64,000 nucleotides of DNA, from positions 558,001 to 622,000 of the forward strand of contig JALBUN010000011.1 of assembly GCA_025174535.1 (NCBI GenBank). Direction: 5' to 3'. The translations under genes were made by a program, and so were the position numbers. This DNA comes from Cantharellus purpuraceus (taxonomy: Eukaryota > Basidiomycota > Agaricomycetes > Cantharellales > Hydnaceae). Below, one piece after another: positions 23,971 through 36,595 of this stretch (position 1 is the first letter of the stretch; each line of letters begins with the position of its first letter). The notes under the pieces were generated by a model. The model ran no database searches. It had not been told where the DNA came from and saw nothing but the letters and a program-made list of their open reading frames with translations.

Positions 23971-26868
23971 TCAGACCTGTCTGAACACAATTCTTTTTGA
24001 ATCTCCAGCATCGCCAGTGCTCTCTACGACGCTCACCCGGACGTCTGAGCCAGCCCACTGCCGCACCGCCATCAGCTTGTCAATAATCTCGTCCATACTC
24101 GGCGTGTCTCCGCCGTCACCCATTTCCACATCATAACGGGATGGGGTTGCAAGAGTAAGAGGCGAAGATCCTGCCGACTCCGGACTGAAGTCTAACCCAA
24201 GGCCCCCAAATCGTCTGTTCCGTGCATGTCCAGGCCGGTGAGCAAGCATCGGCAACGGGGGTAAGGTGCTAGACCTTCGCAGCTTCCTGTCGTCAGCGAT
24301 GCTATCGTCCTTTGCCCCAGGTAACATGCTTTTCAGGCTCTTCTCTTCATCTGTAGCAAGAGCGTCAAGGATTAAAGCAGCATTCGAGACAACACCAGCC
24401 CGCGTTTTCGTATTCTCTAAGACGAGCCACCGTAATCCACGGATTTCACGTTCTAGCTTTGCAACCGTTTCCTCTAAGCGTCCGACACGCCCCATACAGG
24501 CGTCCTTCTCGGCTGTATGCCGCTGAGTCACATCGAGAACATGGCTAGCTAGCTCGTCGAACCGCATGTGTTGCGTACGCAGCGCCTGCATAACTTCTTC
24601 AAGCGTAAGGGGTGGTGTAGAAGCCGTCCCCATGCTAATTTCAGGATGAAAGGATATGACCTCGGTAGTTTTTGTCTCGCTGGTCAGGAAATTCAGCGCC
24701 GATGATGAATTTGGAGGGGTCGGTAATGGAAAGCTAGGGGGGGTTAATGACTGCGCTTCAGGAGAGTGAGTTTGGACCATTGCCACAGAGACGGGTGCGT
24801 GACAGGGGGGTGTTGATAGCTGATCGTCAGGAGACTGGGTTTGGACCTCTGCCACAGGGACGGGTGTGTGCCCATCACGGTCCCGCTGCAGCCCGGGTCC
24901 GACACGCATAGGAATTGCGGTAGCCGCACGAACGCGTTCGCTTCTCCCAAGGGCGCTGTTGGAGGTACCGCCCAGGTCCCGAGTCGAAGATGAGGTATGA
25001 ATTTGTTTTCGATCGGTAAGGGAAGTGAAACTTCGCGTAGTATGAAGGGTCTTCCTAGATGGATTCAGTACGAGCGGTTTTGTAGGCTCGGGATACTTCT
25101 GGGGGCGTGAACTAGCGGAGTGAAGGCGCGGGGCCTCTGAAACTGCACGGATGCGTGCAACAGGAGAAACATCGTCCAAATGTTCGCCTTTATTGGTTTT
25201 CGCGCTCAATACATCCTCTAACTCCTTTGCCACACGGCCCTGATGCCTAATGGTGCCGCGCTCTTCATCTCCGTTCATCCTGCTGGAAGAGTCACGTTCG
25301 AAGTCATCACCCACATCTTCGGGCTTTCCCCTCGCTGTTCTCATGTTTGACGTAGGACTGGCCCGGTTCTCACTAACGCTCAAGCTGCCGTTCCTTTCTC
25401 TTTCAATCCTTCCTGAGCCAGGTACCGCTCCACGAGGCGCAATGCTCCCCAGTGGTTTGGAATCATGTTCATACTCACCATAGAATTTGCCATTGCTGAC
25501 CTTCTTTGGCGTCAACGGCTGGTCTCCAGACCTTCGTCCAGATGCAGTGGTAGAGAATAACGATGACTGGGATGACGAAAATGACGTCGCGAGACCTTCC
25601 TCGTTCGACGGCGGGAGCGGAAACGCCAGACCCTTGTACCCTATCTCTGTCTCAGAACTCACGCTTGGGTTCATCCTGTGGTGATTCGACGACTCGGACG
25701 AGTTCACTGTTGTTTCACTTGCTCCAGTGGGCGAGGATGACGACAACAGCTGGGGCGAACTATGATGAAAACGATGTGACGCCTCGGGAACAGGTTGCGG
25801 CGGTGGATTACCCCGATGGCCTCTTTCAATAGGACGGTGGCGGACTTCCATGTGTCTTGGATCAGACATACCAGAAGCTGAAGGAGCAAAGCTCGCAAGA
25901 TTATAGCGAGGAATGCTGCGAGGGATGGAGGCAGGACACGACGGGCCATTTGATGACGAAGAAATGCCTGGGTCAGTACTGCTTTCGTGCATAGGAGCCA
26001 GCTCGGGTACATTGAGACCAGTGTCCGCGTTAGACAGACAACTCGTTACCGGTGCAGAGGCAGAAGGATGCACGAGCGCGGATTGCGAAGGGAATGATGA
26101 AGGAGATCTGTCCCTATGGGTTTGAGAGTGCAGTATATGCCCCGCTCCGAGACTCTGTCCGTTCCATGGAGCTTTCGTCCCACCTGAGGCAGCCCCAACG
26201 CTTTCAAGAAAATTAGCAGGAATACCGTGACGCCGTGATCGTGCTCGAGAATTGGGTGTCTCATTAGGGGACGCTGAAGACTGTAACCGACCATGTATGG
26301 GGCCCTCCCCTACACGAGGGGGGCGTTCTGCTGTGGTAACTCCATGTTTGGACCCCTGCGTGGAGATATCGCGGTGTTTTCGTGGAGATGTCGTAGCAGA
26401 CTCTGGCGGTGTGGAGGAGGGAATAAGGATGGGGGAGAACGCTGTAGGGCCTATATGCACTTCACAACACGACTTTGAGACAGAACTGGGGTGGGAAGGG
26501 CGAGAAGAAGATGTGGTGGAGTTCTCGTGATTGTGTAGACCCATAGGACGACCGGTGTCCGCACTGGAGCTCCCAGCATGATGTAGACGACTTGACGACC
26601 CATTCATCACCATCACTGGCGTCCTGCAGAAATCTAAGACGCGTCTGCCATCCTGGGGAATGATATGCAACGACACTTACCCCCCACCTGAGGCCATTCT
26701 AGGAGCTGACGTGGGCGGGGTCGGGAGAATCGACGGTCCAGTAAAGCCTTCTCTCATCATTTTCTCATGTTCAGTCGTAGGAAGGTCAGTGTTCGAAATC
26801 CCCAGACTCTTACTGCTCTTCTTTTTACCAAAAAACCTGCTCTTAGACTTGCTTAGCATCTTCTCCAT
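23971..26868 (-). CDS. Large disordered protein with C-terminal coiled coil, unknown function
   Basis: A first exon (26681-26868) and a long second exon (23971-26623) join through a 57-nt intron with a GTAAGT donor, giving 946 residues. The N-terminus is very basic (SKSKSRFFGKKKSSKSL). The middle is Ser/Pro/Arg-rich low complexity. It holds two adjacent imperfect copies of a 20-odd-residue unit (PVPVAEVQTQSP / PVSVAMVQTHSP) coded near 24740-24870. Around residues 725-795 a coiled coil is likely (QALRTQHMRFDELASHVLDV, RVGRLEETVAKLEREIRG). The C-terminus is ordered-looking (MDEIIDKLMAVRQW). I do not recognise the family. The length of the open second exon and the clean splice make a real gene very likely. 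Confidence 0.8.
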
Positions 26869-27680
26869 CTGTGTCTCAGACTGCTGGAAACAGGTTGAAA
26901 AGCGGGGAGTTTATGTCGTAGGGGGGTCCGAGGGAGATATCGCGAGTAAAAGTAAGAAGGCAAGTTTCACAGGGCGAATTCCTGCTTGCCGCGAAAACAC
27001 CGACAAAATATTCTCGTATTCTCTACGAGTAGATTCGATATTTTAAGGGAGGCATACGCCACAGAAACCTAAAGGCCTAATACCTGAGGTGGTCTATGTG
27101 TGGCTCGGTTGAGGCCTGCTAGCGACGCGATCGAGTTCAAGAGGTCCTTGTGGGTCCAAGCGTGGGTCCAAGCGACAGCACCTCGGGTAACAACACAACA
27201 TCAACATCCCTCAATAAGTATGCGTCTGGTACATTGAGATAGGTAAGTCACAAAAGTCACTGGTTAGTGGAAATATTTCATGTCACTGCGTCAACCGCGT
27301 TCACGTAGGAGTTGTTGTCAGATACTGGAGATGCAGGATAGGCAGAGCTTGTGGATGGATTGGACAATAGGTACACACCCAGGGATTGGTTTGCACCATT
27401 GGGACTACAACATAAAATTACCCAGCATACTTACCAATGTTACGGATACGGCCCTAGTAAGCTGGGGCGCACATGACTTGTTCGGTGCTATTTAGACAAG
27501 CCCACATTTATGTAACACCTCAGTGAACTTACCAGTCACTGAGGTGAGCCTATTCTCTTGCATCCCGTTGAGATTACTCACGGCAGCCTAGTTTCTACCT
27601 AGGTATTATCTATACCATATACAGAGTGAACTTACCAGTCACTGAGTTTCTACCTAGTCATATCATAACTTTTACAGGTT
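26869..27680. other. Intergenic and left flank of the transposon island
   Basis: No gene is seen. GTGAACTTACCAGTCACTGAG occurs at about 27523 and again at about 27625, and TTTCTACCTAG is also repeated (27590 and 27645). These short direct repeats lie just before the Copia gag start and may mark an element edge. Confidence 0.5.
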
Positions 27681-29070
27681 ATGGGCCCCGCCGATAACAA
27701 CAACGGAGTGAAGGGTTTTGTAGTTCCCAAGCTTGCCTGGGATGGGTCAAATTGGGTCACATGGAAGACCCAGACACTAGCTATGCTTGGGTCAAACAAA
27801 GGTGTGATGCGACACCTAAATGGCACAGTCAGGGTGCCAGACCCACTCCCCACACATGATGATGACACCGTCATCACCGAATCGGATGAGGAAGCCTATG
27901 AAAAGGCTGAAAGATGCTGGGATGACTATTACCAGCACGAAGCACTGATAAAGGCACGGATCCATACAACAATTCCGGAAGTGCTATTGATAGAAGTCAG
28001 GAAGCTCCTGACTGCGAAGGATCTTTGGAATGCAGTCTGTGCTAAACACAAGAACACATCACTTACCATCAAAGTTGACATATGAAATGAAGTGCGAAGA
28101 TGACTCCAATGTATGCATACATTTGGAAACATTGATGCGTATGCAGGAACAGCTGGTGGGAATGGAAGCAGACCTTACGGACAATGAGCTCATCACTCTG
28201 ATCCTCAGATCACTCCCAAAATCATACCGAGCGCTCATCAATGCCATATTGCTGTCAGCAAGACACACTCAGATTAAAATGAGGCCTGAGGCCATTATCA
28301 GAAGCCTACTTGAGGAGTTCAACAGGCCGAAAATTGAAGAGCAGCAACTGAAGGCCTCAGAGAGCACTCTCACAGCAGCCAAAGGTTGCAGGAAAGGTTG
28401 TGGGAAAGGAGGCAACTCACAGTCCAAGAAATCAGATTTTGAGTGCTGGAAATGTGGCAGGACAGGTCACATGAAGGCAGATTGTAATGAAAAAGAGAAG
28501 AAAAAGGAGGATGACAACAAGAAGAAGAGTGTGGCAAACATGACTGCCAAGGCAGATGAATGGGCATTCACCACCATGCTCATCAGCCACTCACCACCAC
28601 AGGGGCTAAGCATATGCAGAAGCCCTGAAGTTGACATCTATGACTCCAGAGCATCCTCCCACATGTCCCCAGACCGCCATCACTTCATAACATTCAAGGA
28701 GACTCCACCCCACCCCATAGCTGCCGTGGATAAAGCCATTTTCAATGCCACTGGTGTTGGAGACATGCGCATAGCAATCCCAAATGATAAGGCAACTAAC
28801 TACATTACAGTCAAAAATGTCCTATACTGCAAGGACCTGGCATTTATGCTGATCTCACTTACTCAATGTGACAAGGCCAGATTTGCAGTACTACTCCATG
28901 ACAACCACTGCACAATCCATGACCCAAAGGGGACAATGGTGGGTAGAATACCACTTGTAGGGGGCCTCTACAAGGTTGAACACAAATGACCTACCAATGC
29001 TAACACAATCCGGCAGACCCTATCCACAGATGAGGTGCACCACCAGATGGGTCATATCTCCCCACTGTTA
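27681..29070 (+). pseudogene. Copia-type retrotransposon relic: Gag and start of protease
   Basis: The first frame (27681-28085) has the Gag opening (VPKLAWDGSNWVTWKTQTLA, KDLWNAVCAKH) and stops at TGA 28083-28085, where KVDIR would be expected. A different frame (28086-28989) continues with ETLMRMQEQLVGM, a CCHC zinc knuckle CWKCGRTGHMKADC and the protease start DSRASSHMSPDRHHF. In active copies the protease has Asp-Ser-Gly; here Gly is replaced by Arg (AGA at 28648). A few more residues resembling the pre-integrase region (HHQMGHISPL) follow to about 29070, then nothing. One frameshift, a stop and the altered active site show a dead, 3'-truncated element. Confidence 0.88.
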
Positions 29071-30541
29071 TGACTATATTCATTAATGCCCAGATCCCCA
29101 TCCGATCCACTCAGATCCCTGCTGTCGGTTTGCTTATGGAATAGATCCTATAAGCCTGCGTGCAACGGTCCTAGCAAACAGACGGTGTGTAACGCAGTTG
29201 TTCAGCACTCCAAAGATCAATCAGGTCGAGGGGTAGAGGTAGCACTGAGTAACAGGAAAGTGGAATAGTGCTCTGTGGTTGGATGAGGATGGGAGCAAAA
29301 GGTTGGTCCTGATGGCTGATTGTGCTCTGTGACTGGATGACAATGGAGAGCCTGGTTGGGAGGTACATGAAAGCTGGTTTCAGGAGAAGCGACCTCTCGG
29401 TGGCAGAGGGAAATCTGATCATTGAACCAAGGTGCTTTACCTCAGTGTAGAGCTGATGGATTGTGATGTAGAGCATAGAGCGTAGACTTAGAGCGTGGAC
29501 TTTGACTTTAGAGTGTGGGCTGAAAACTTGTTGATTCCAAAGGTGAAAACTAGCACCCTTTTATATACAAATCCCCAGGGCACAATGACAATATGAGGAG
29601 CAAATGATGTGATATGATGCAAGAAATGCTGATCAAGCCAGCTGACAAAGCATGTGAAGTTGAACTACTAATGGGGAAATCATGGAGAAATGAAGTGACA
29701 GATAGGGGTAATCTTTGTAAGAATAGGGGTTGATGAGTAATAAAAGAACCAAAAATAGAACAAGGATGAGTAAGTCATGTATGAATGAATTAAAAGATGA
29801 AACAGGGGTGAGTCATATAAAAGAACAATAGAAATGTCCACCAATACCATCTTCCCTATGGCTCCAAAGGTAAATCGACCCTGAGTCACATGAGGACTTC
29901 AGTCAGCATCCACAATAAATACTCCTTATTGTCTTAGTGATACGTCTCCATATGGTATCCTGTTCCAAGGGTATTCAGTCCCTTTGTCTGACATGATGTA
30001 ACCTGAGTCGGATTGAAGTGGGAGGATAGGTTGGCGATGGCGACTGAAATTCTACCTCATGTTTGACTCTTCTATCCGTGTTACAATATAGAGGTGAAAT
30101 GCTGAGGAATGTATATGGTTCAACGGAATTGTGAAAGAATATAGGATCGCCAATGGCATAGGAGAGACATGGTGGGGATCTTGGACGTTGAAAGAGTTTT
30201 GGAAGTATTTTGACATGTGGAGGTGGCTTAACATGCCCGTGGAGCTTGGCGTATTTTTGATAGTCCTCTGTGTCCAGAGACCAGTGTGACATATTATTAG
30301 AAGAGATGTTGGAGAGAGGAATAGGATTGGAAGCCATATGAATGATGATGAAAGGATCGGTGTGAATAGAAGGCTGATAATGATTGATGGTGATGAAACA
30401 CGATTGACAATCAATGGCTAGAATTAGAGACTGAGGTGGAGAGGGAGTTGTGGTGCTATTTAAAAGTTGATATGAAAAGATGCTGGCGGAGTTGGACTGT
30501 CAGAGTGGTTTGATATACATCCTTGATGCGTCCTGGCTTGT
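29071..30541. other. Transposon-island DNA without an assigned gene
   Basis: AT-rich sequence of repetitive look. A TATA-like CTTTTATATACAAATC lies at about 29558. A short near-repeat (GTGCTCTGTG..TGGATGA) occurs at about 29268 and 29322. On the minus strand an ATG at 30337 opens 120 codons to 29975 (MASNPIPLSNISSNNMSHW...) with no recognised motif; it may be a small element-borne gene or chance. Confidence 0.4.
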
Positions 30542-31937
30542 TGTTTTGGAACCCGCAAAATTATGGTGTTAGGGCAAACTCTAAATCACCACAATTCCGT
30601 GAATGAACAGCTGAGAAGAATATCAAATCCTACTGCAGCACAACTCCAGAAACGATTTAACGTTTGTACTTTGGTTACAATCCGTTGTAATGGTCAATGC
30701 AGACGATACGCAGGAAGGTAATACATTTCTTAGCAGTAGGGAATGAATAAGACTTCCAGAGTCTAGAGTTCATGGACGCTTAGGGGTCCAGATATTCCAA
30801 AAAGAGGGGAATGCACTTAGAGGCTAGAGGAAGTAGGTGGATGAATCCGACCGTCCAACCAGTGACACTCTGAAGCGGGTAACAGCGATGTGTGAAGTAG
30901 TCTAGCAACTGCTTCACACGAGTTCAAGATCCTAATGCTCTGCAAAGGCAGTACACACTAGTAACTTAAACAAGAGCACTAATGGCAGGACTATCGACAG
31001 ACAATCTCACCCTGTAGATTCGTAGTCACGCGAGGTAGATACTACACTCACGCCCAAAGCAGGACAATCACTACTTCGAGTGCAATCGAATACAGTTACA
31101 CAACTGTAAGCGACCCTTGAACTGGACAATCAACAGTTACTGAGATATAGAGGATGACACTGTATGTCACTCTAGTCACACTGATGTGCAAATGATGGGG
31201 TAGAAATGGTTATTATTTTCAGAGGCAGAATGGGCTCCTTTTATATTGTATTTACAGGAGCTGACTAATACTACTGGAAACTTCTACCTATTAATAGATG
31301 GAAACTACTGGAAGCTAGTGGAATAAGTGAGAAGGGGGTGGAAGTTTCCTAGCCAATGAGCTGCTTGGATTTGCTCTGACTCAGGGCATGAGTCATGGAT
31401 GGAGTCATAGTGTGACTCAGAGCAGGAGTCATAGTATGAGTAATCACAGGAGTCATGGTATGAGTCACCATTACTCAAATAACTCGGTCAATACTTTGTT
31501 TCCCAGGCTGATTAGCACAGCTATGGGTAGGCATGGCTTCTATTGAACTCTCCACTGAAAATGGAGTCAGGAGGTGCAGTGGTTGCGAAGATATTGAGGA
31601 TTTACTGGCAGTGGTGACCAGATTGAGTCGGAGATTGAAATGAGTCATGTGATTGAAAATGAGTCAGTTGTCCAGGTGACTCCGGCTGACTTTGAGGCTG
31701 CTGACATCTGCGAAGGTTTGTGGGTCCATGTGGGTCCCAAAACTTTGCCCAGCAGAACAATAAGTTTGTAGACTCATTTCTGCATGGAAAATTCCCAAAA
31801 AAAAATATGAATATTTGAATGGCCCTGAATCAAGAGAAAGCAGCAGATATATGCTGATATTTTAAGGCCATCAAGCGGAATTGTACAGTTTCGGGACTTT
31901 AAACAAGATCTTTTTAAGGGAAAACCAGTTCCCATAC
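30542..31937 (+). mobile_element. Long direct repeat A, LTR-like, of a Gypsy-type element (end approximate)
   Basis: It starts TGTTTTGGAACC. The first 800 or so bases align with repeat B (33643 onward), the middle diverges, and similarity resumes from about 31700 (GAAGGTTTGTGGG, TTCTGCATGGAA) to the TTCCCATAC motif near 31935. A TATA-like CCTTTTATATTG lies at about 31237. Position on either side of a gag relic and the TG start suggest a 5' LTR, but the right edge is only estimated and no primer-binding site was found. Confidence 0.65.
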
Positions 31938-32439
31938 ACTTGTCACCGTGCACATGAAATCTATACTCCATTTGGAAACTGCCATGTCTCCATCTACCTG
32001 TCCAATTGTCACCGCCAATTCCATCCATCTGTCTCCGGTTCCAATTGATGCATCAGCATCACCATAGGAACCCAGACATCCGTCCCCATCAGACTCGGAC
32101 ATACTCATGTAAGGCCGTCAGCCTCGGAGACCCATCACCAGAGTAATTATTATTAGATTTCAAATATGTATTTAAGTTGCCTGACTGGGGACTTCATTCC
32201 CCAGTTCGAATATCGAATCATGCCTAGCTCCTAAGTCCAATCCTAACTCCTGAAGTCGTACTCCATCTCCAAAATCTTGGACACCGGTATTAGTGAGGGC
32301 GCAGCACATAAGCTGAAGCCAAGTCCGTTCTGACCCCCACGATGTAACCAACTCCTTCTCTGACTCCGACCAAACCTCTGACTCAATCTCCAACCCCCAA
32401 TCGGACCTAGTGCATAACAGTATATTCAAACTGCCATAC

Positions 32440-33593
32440 TCACTCCTACCAATGCCATGATCCACCACCAATTCTGAACATGCACAAACCGTCGAGGTGC
32501 CTGCTCCCAGCATCGACACCATCTCTGAGGTCGTCAAAGAACCGACAGACCACATAGAAGCCGTCAATGAAGAAGACAACACCCCGCCCTCTCCAAATCT
32601 GGTGCAAGCCATCTCCCTGCTCGCCAGCAGCATCCATAAACCACAAGCCCCTAAGTCCTGGACCAAGGTCTGAGAACCTGACCCCTTTGATGGCTCCGAT
32701 CTGCGAAAGCTCCAGCCATTCTTGGTGCAATGCCGGTTGAATTTCATGACTGCCCCGACACATTCACATCCGATCGGGTGAAGGTCACCTTCACCGTGTC
32801 CTATCTCAAGGGCACCGCACTGGACTACTTCAAGCCAGTGCTCATGGATGACTCCGATGACCCAATATGGTCAGAAGACTACTCTGACTTCATCTCTGAA
32901 CTTTGGACCAATTTTGGTCCTTACAACCCCAAGGCCGATGCCAAGAATGAACTCGATTGACTTTGGATGAAGGAAAATCACAAAATCGCAAAATACATTG
33001 TGAGTTTCCAGCAACTAGCCCTGAAAGTCCAATGGGGTGACGCTGCACTCTGATGCCAATTTTACATTGGTCTCCCATCCTGCATCAAGGACGAGATATC
33101 ATGTGTTGGTAAGCCAGATACTTTGGTTACCCTTCACAAACTCACCCAATCCATCGATGCCTGTTATTGGGAACGTCAATCCAAGGTCTCCCGCGAAAAT
33201 TTGGCTAACAACAAATTGGACAAATCATCAGACAAGACCCCAAAGTCCAACAAGGGCTCCGATAAGAGGACCACCACCAACTCAGGCCAGAAATCAAATA
33301 CTGGTAACACTGCTGTTTCCAGTTCTGGTCAGAACAATTCCGGCACCAGCAATAACTCCGGAGCTTGCAAGAGTACTCCAGACCTCTCCACCAAGCTGGG
33401 GAAGGATGGAAAACTTACCCAGCAGGAACGCCAGCACTGTATGGACAACAACCTCTGTCTGTTCTGTGGAAAGCCTGGCCACCAAGCCAAGGATTGCAAC
33501 AAGGCAACCTCATCTGCAGCAAAGGCAAAGGGCCATGCTGCCAATGCCACGACAGACAAGTCTGATGCAAAAGCGACAGACCCAAAAAGATAG
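32440..33593 (+). pseudogene. Gypsy-type Gag relic with zinc knuckle
   Basis: Joined frames read like the Gag of Gypsy elements common in mushroom-forming fungi: PDPFDGSDLRKLQPFLVQC, then after a frame change YLKGTALDYFKP and ELWTNFGPYNPKADAKNELD, later LTKLTQSID-like and YWERQSKVSRENL. A Ser/Asn-rich linker and the knuckle CLFCGKPGHQAKDC end it. In-frame TGA codons occur at 32671, 32958 and 33051, where related Gags have Arg, plus one frameshift near 32750. No protease, reverse transcriptase or integrase follows before repeat B. A perfect hairpin (CTGGGGA..TCCCCAG) lies at about 32181-32203. Confidence 0.8.
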
Positions 33594-33642
33594 TAAGCAG
33601 TCCTATAGCCTCCATACGGGCTGAGGGCTGTGTTGGTACTCC

Positions 33643-35225
33643 TGTTTTGGAACCTGCAAAATTATAGTGTTAGGGCAAACTCTAAATCACCACAATTCCG
33701 TGAATGAACAGCTGAGAAGAATATCAAACCCTGCTGCAGCACAACTCCAGAAATGATTCAATGTTTGTACTTTGGTTACAATCCTTTGTATTGGTCAATG
33801 CAGACTATATGCAGAAAAGTAATACATTTCTTAGCAGCAAGAAATGAATGAGACTTCCAGAGTCTAGAGTTCATGGACGCTTAGGGGTCCAGATATTCCA
33901 AAAAGAGGGGAATGCACTTAGAGGCTAAAGGAAGTAGGTGGATGAATCCAACCGTCCAACCAGTGGCACTCAGAAGCGGGTAACAGTGATGTGTGAAGTA
34001 GTCTAGCAACTGCTTCACACGAGTTCAAGCTTCTAATGCTCTGCAAAGGCAGTACACACTAGTTACTTAAACAAGAGCACTAATGGCAGGACTATTGATA
34101 GACAATCTCACCCTGTAGATTCATAGTCATGCGAGGTAGATACTACACTCATGCCCAAAGCGGGAATATCACTACTTTGAGTGCAATCAAGTACCATTAC
34201 ACAACTGTAAGTGACCCTTGAACTGGACAATCAACAGTTACTGAGATATAGAGGATGACACTGTATGTCACTCTAGTCACACTGGTGTGCAGAAGATGGG
34301 TAGAATAGGTTGAATATGTTACTATTTCAGAGGCAGAATGACCTCCTTATATATTGTATTTACAGGAGCTGACTAATGCTTCTGGAATATTCTACCTATT
34401 AATAGATGGAAACTACTGGAAGGTTGTGGAAGGTGGAAGAAAGGGGTAGAATATTCCAAGCCAATCACAGGTTCTGATCACTGGACTAACACTGATCAGG
34501 AGCTGAATAATGGTTCTGGAAAGTTCTATCTAATAATAGAATGAAACAGCTAGAATGTTATGGAAAGGGGTAGAATATTCCAAGGCAATCACCTGATCTG
34601 ATCACCCATCAGCTGATTTGATCCCTGAACTAGGCACTGATCAGGCAAAAAGAAGGGTGTCCACCCTGTTTTCTGCACTGGTTTGGACAGCCATGGATAG
34701 CCACATCTCAGGTGATGATCTCCACAGAAAATAGTGCCCTGAGAGGCTGTGGCTGTCAAGTGCTTGAATTCAGGCCAAATGCCTGGTCCAAAGGGGGAGA
34801 GCTAGCCGTGTGAAGGTCTGTGGGCCCCTATGGGTCCACAACTGTAGCACAGCAAAAATAAATGATCTCTATGGAAAATAGTGCCCTGAGAGGCTGTGGT
34901 TGTCAAGTTACAGAATATTTATTGATCAGAGACATCTGAGCTTGAATTCAGGCCAAATGCCTGGTCCAGAGGTGGAGTGCTGACTGTGTGAAGGTTTGTG
35001 GGCACCTATGGGTCCACAACTGTAGCACAGCAGAATAAGAGCATTCTGGGCTGAGTTCTGCATGGAATATTCCCGAAAAAATATGAAAAATTAGAGAATA
35101 TTTGAATAAGTCCATTCCAGGTACAAGCATCAAATATATGCCGATATTTAGGAATGGAAAAGCAAAGAATAGCACATTGGCGCTGCATAAATGGGATATA
35201 GGGAAAAGGTGGTTCCCATACTGTA
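33643..35225 (+). mobile_element. Long direct repeat B, LTR-like (end approximate)
   Basis: It starts TGTTTTGGAACC like repeat A and follows it closely to about 34450. Most differences are CG in repeat A against TG or CA here. The middle differs from repeat A and is rich in CTGATCA-type motifs. Near the right end it contains an internal duplication: the block TATGGAAAATAGTGCCCTGA is at about 34722 and again at about 34872, each followed by the same GAATTCAGGCCAAATGCC segment. The TATA-like CCTTATATATTG is at about 34345. Confidence 0.65.
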
Positions 35226-36595
35226 TACTCACCACCTCAGGTGCATTGGCAATGATGTCAAAAAAACAAAGCACACCTCCATAAAATGTGATGTCATTGG
35301 TGCCCAAGGCATATTATATGGACAAATATGAGCTCAGGTGTTGTTTTGTTAACCTTGGAACATGCCAAGATTATCAATGTGGAGGATAGGGTGAGAATCA
35401 CATGTGAGTGTTAGAAAGATTGCCCCTTTCAAAATAAGAGGATTGAATGTCCTCACTGGTGAGAGTATTGTATTTGTCATCTTCGCAAGCAAAAAGAGCT
35501 GTTTTCAGATGCAGTCGACAGATAGTCGAGATGAAGGTCATTCCTACGCATGATTGGGGGTGATCAGCAGCACAAGCAAGGGGTATTGACTATCTGGAAT
35601 TGCCTGCCATCTTTAAGTCGTTTCCGACACACTCTGGCAGAGACTGGGTGGGAAATCGATGGAGGCATTTGCTGAAGAGGGAGCAATTGTGATCGGTAGT
35701 GGTTCCGTGACTCCAAAGGAAGGCCAATAAACCAATGCCTCTGTTTGCATACTGCAAGCGTCAAGCACTGGGAGCTGCATTGTCAAAGCAATGTCACCTG
35801 CATGCAAGATTTGCATGTACTACACAGGAGCCCCAAGCTGTGACTGACATCCACTTACGCTGCATACCAAATCGAGTGACTCCTCCTAGATTCGACCGTG
35901 GGAAGATCTGATCCAGACATCATATTCAAATCAGTCTTAATTCTTGAAGAATATCAGATCTAAGTTACTAACTCACCCTGGCTGTACAGCCTACATAAAT
36001 GCAAAGGCTACACACACCGGTAAGCTTCATCAAGGACTAAGTTATCATTGTCACGGACTCCCGGGTAGCAATACACCGATCACCCGTAATACCAAACACC
36101 CTCAAGCCGCCTCTGATCGACACTCTTGTGACAAACCCTTTACATTCAGAGCTCGCTTGTACCAATGTAACAACTGAACACAGTCGGAGCATGCCAGGGG
36201 CACCCTTCATCGCACCTCGCACAGAATTTACACCCATTACCAAAAATGAATGGCGTCTTTTGTCGTTCTACATCACTCAAGGGCAATGGATACTGTTGGA
36301 AATAGATCATCACCCAGTATATCTTGACGTCATACCTCCGTCTTCTCCCCTCACGCTTTACACTCATGCCGTGTAGACTGAGGCGAGATATCCCACTTAG
36401 TTACTACCTACTATTGTACTCACATATACCTATGCCCTAAAATAAAGTCTTTACACTCATACCGTGTGGACTGAACTGAACTCCGGCATAGTTCCGCTCT
36501 CAACAGATACAGACCCGCCCAACTCTCGTGCACCCATAAGACTTGCTATCCGCCATCCACACAAGCCTTGCAATCCATCTAGCCCAGCCCCAACC
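35226..36595. other. Right flank of the transposon island, no gene seen
   Basis: Short frames only, without family motifs. A near-repeat of (T/A)CACTCATGCCGTGTAGACTGA is found at about 36361 and 36456. Confidence 0.5.
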
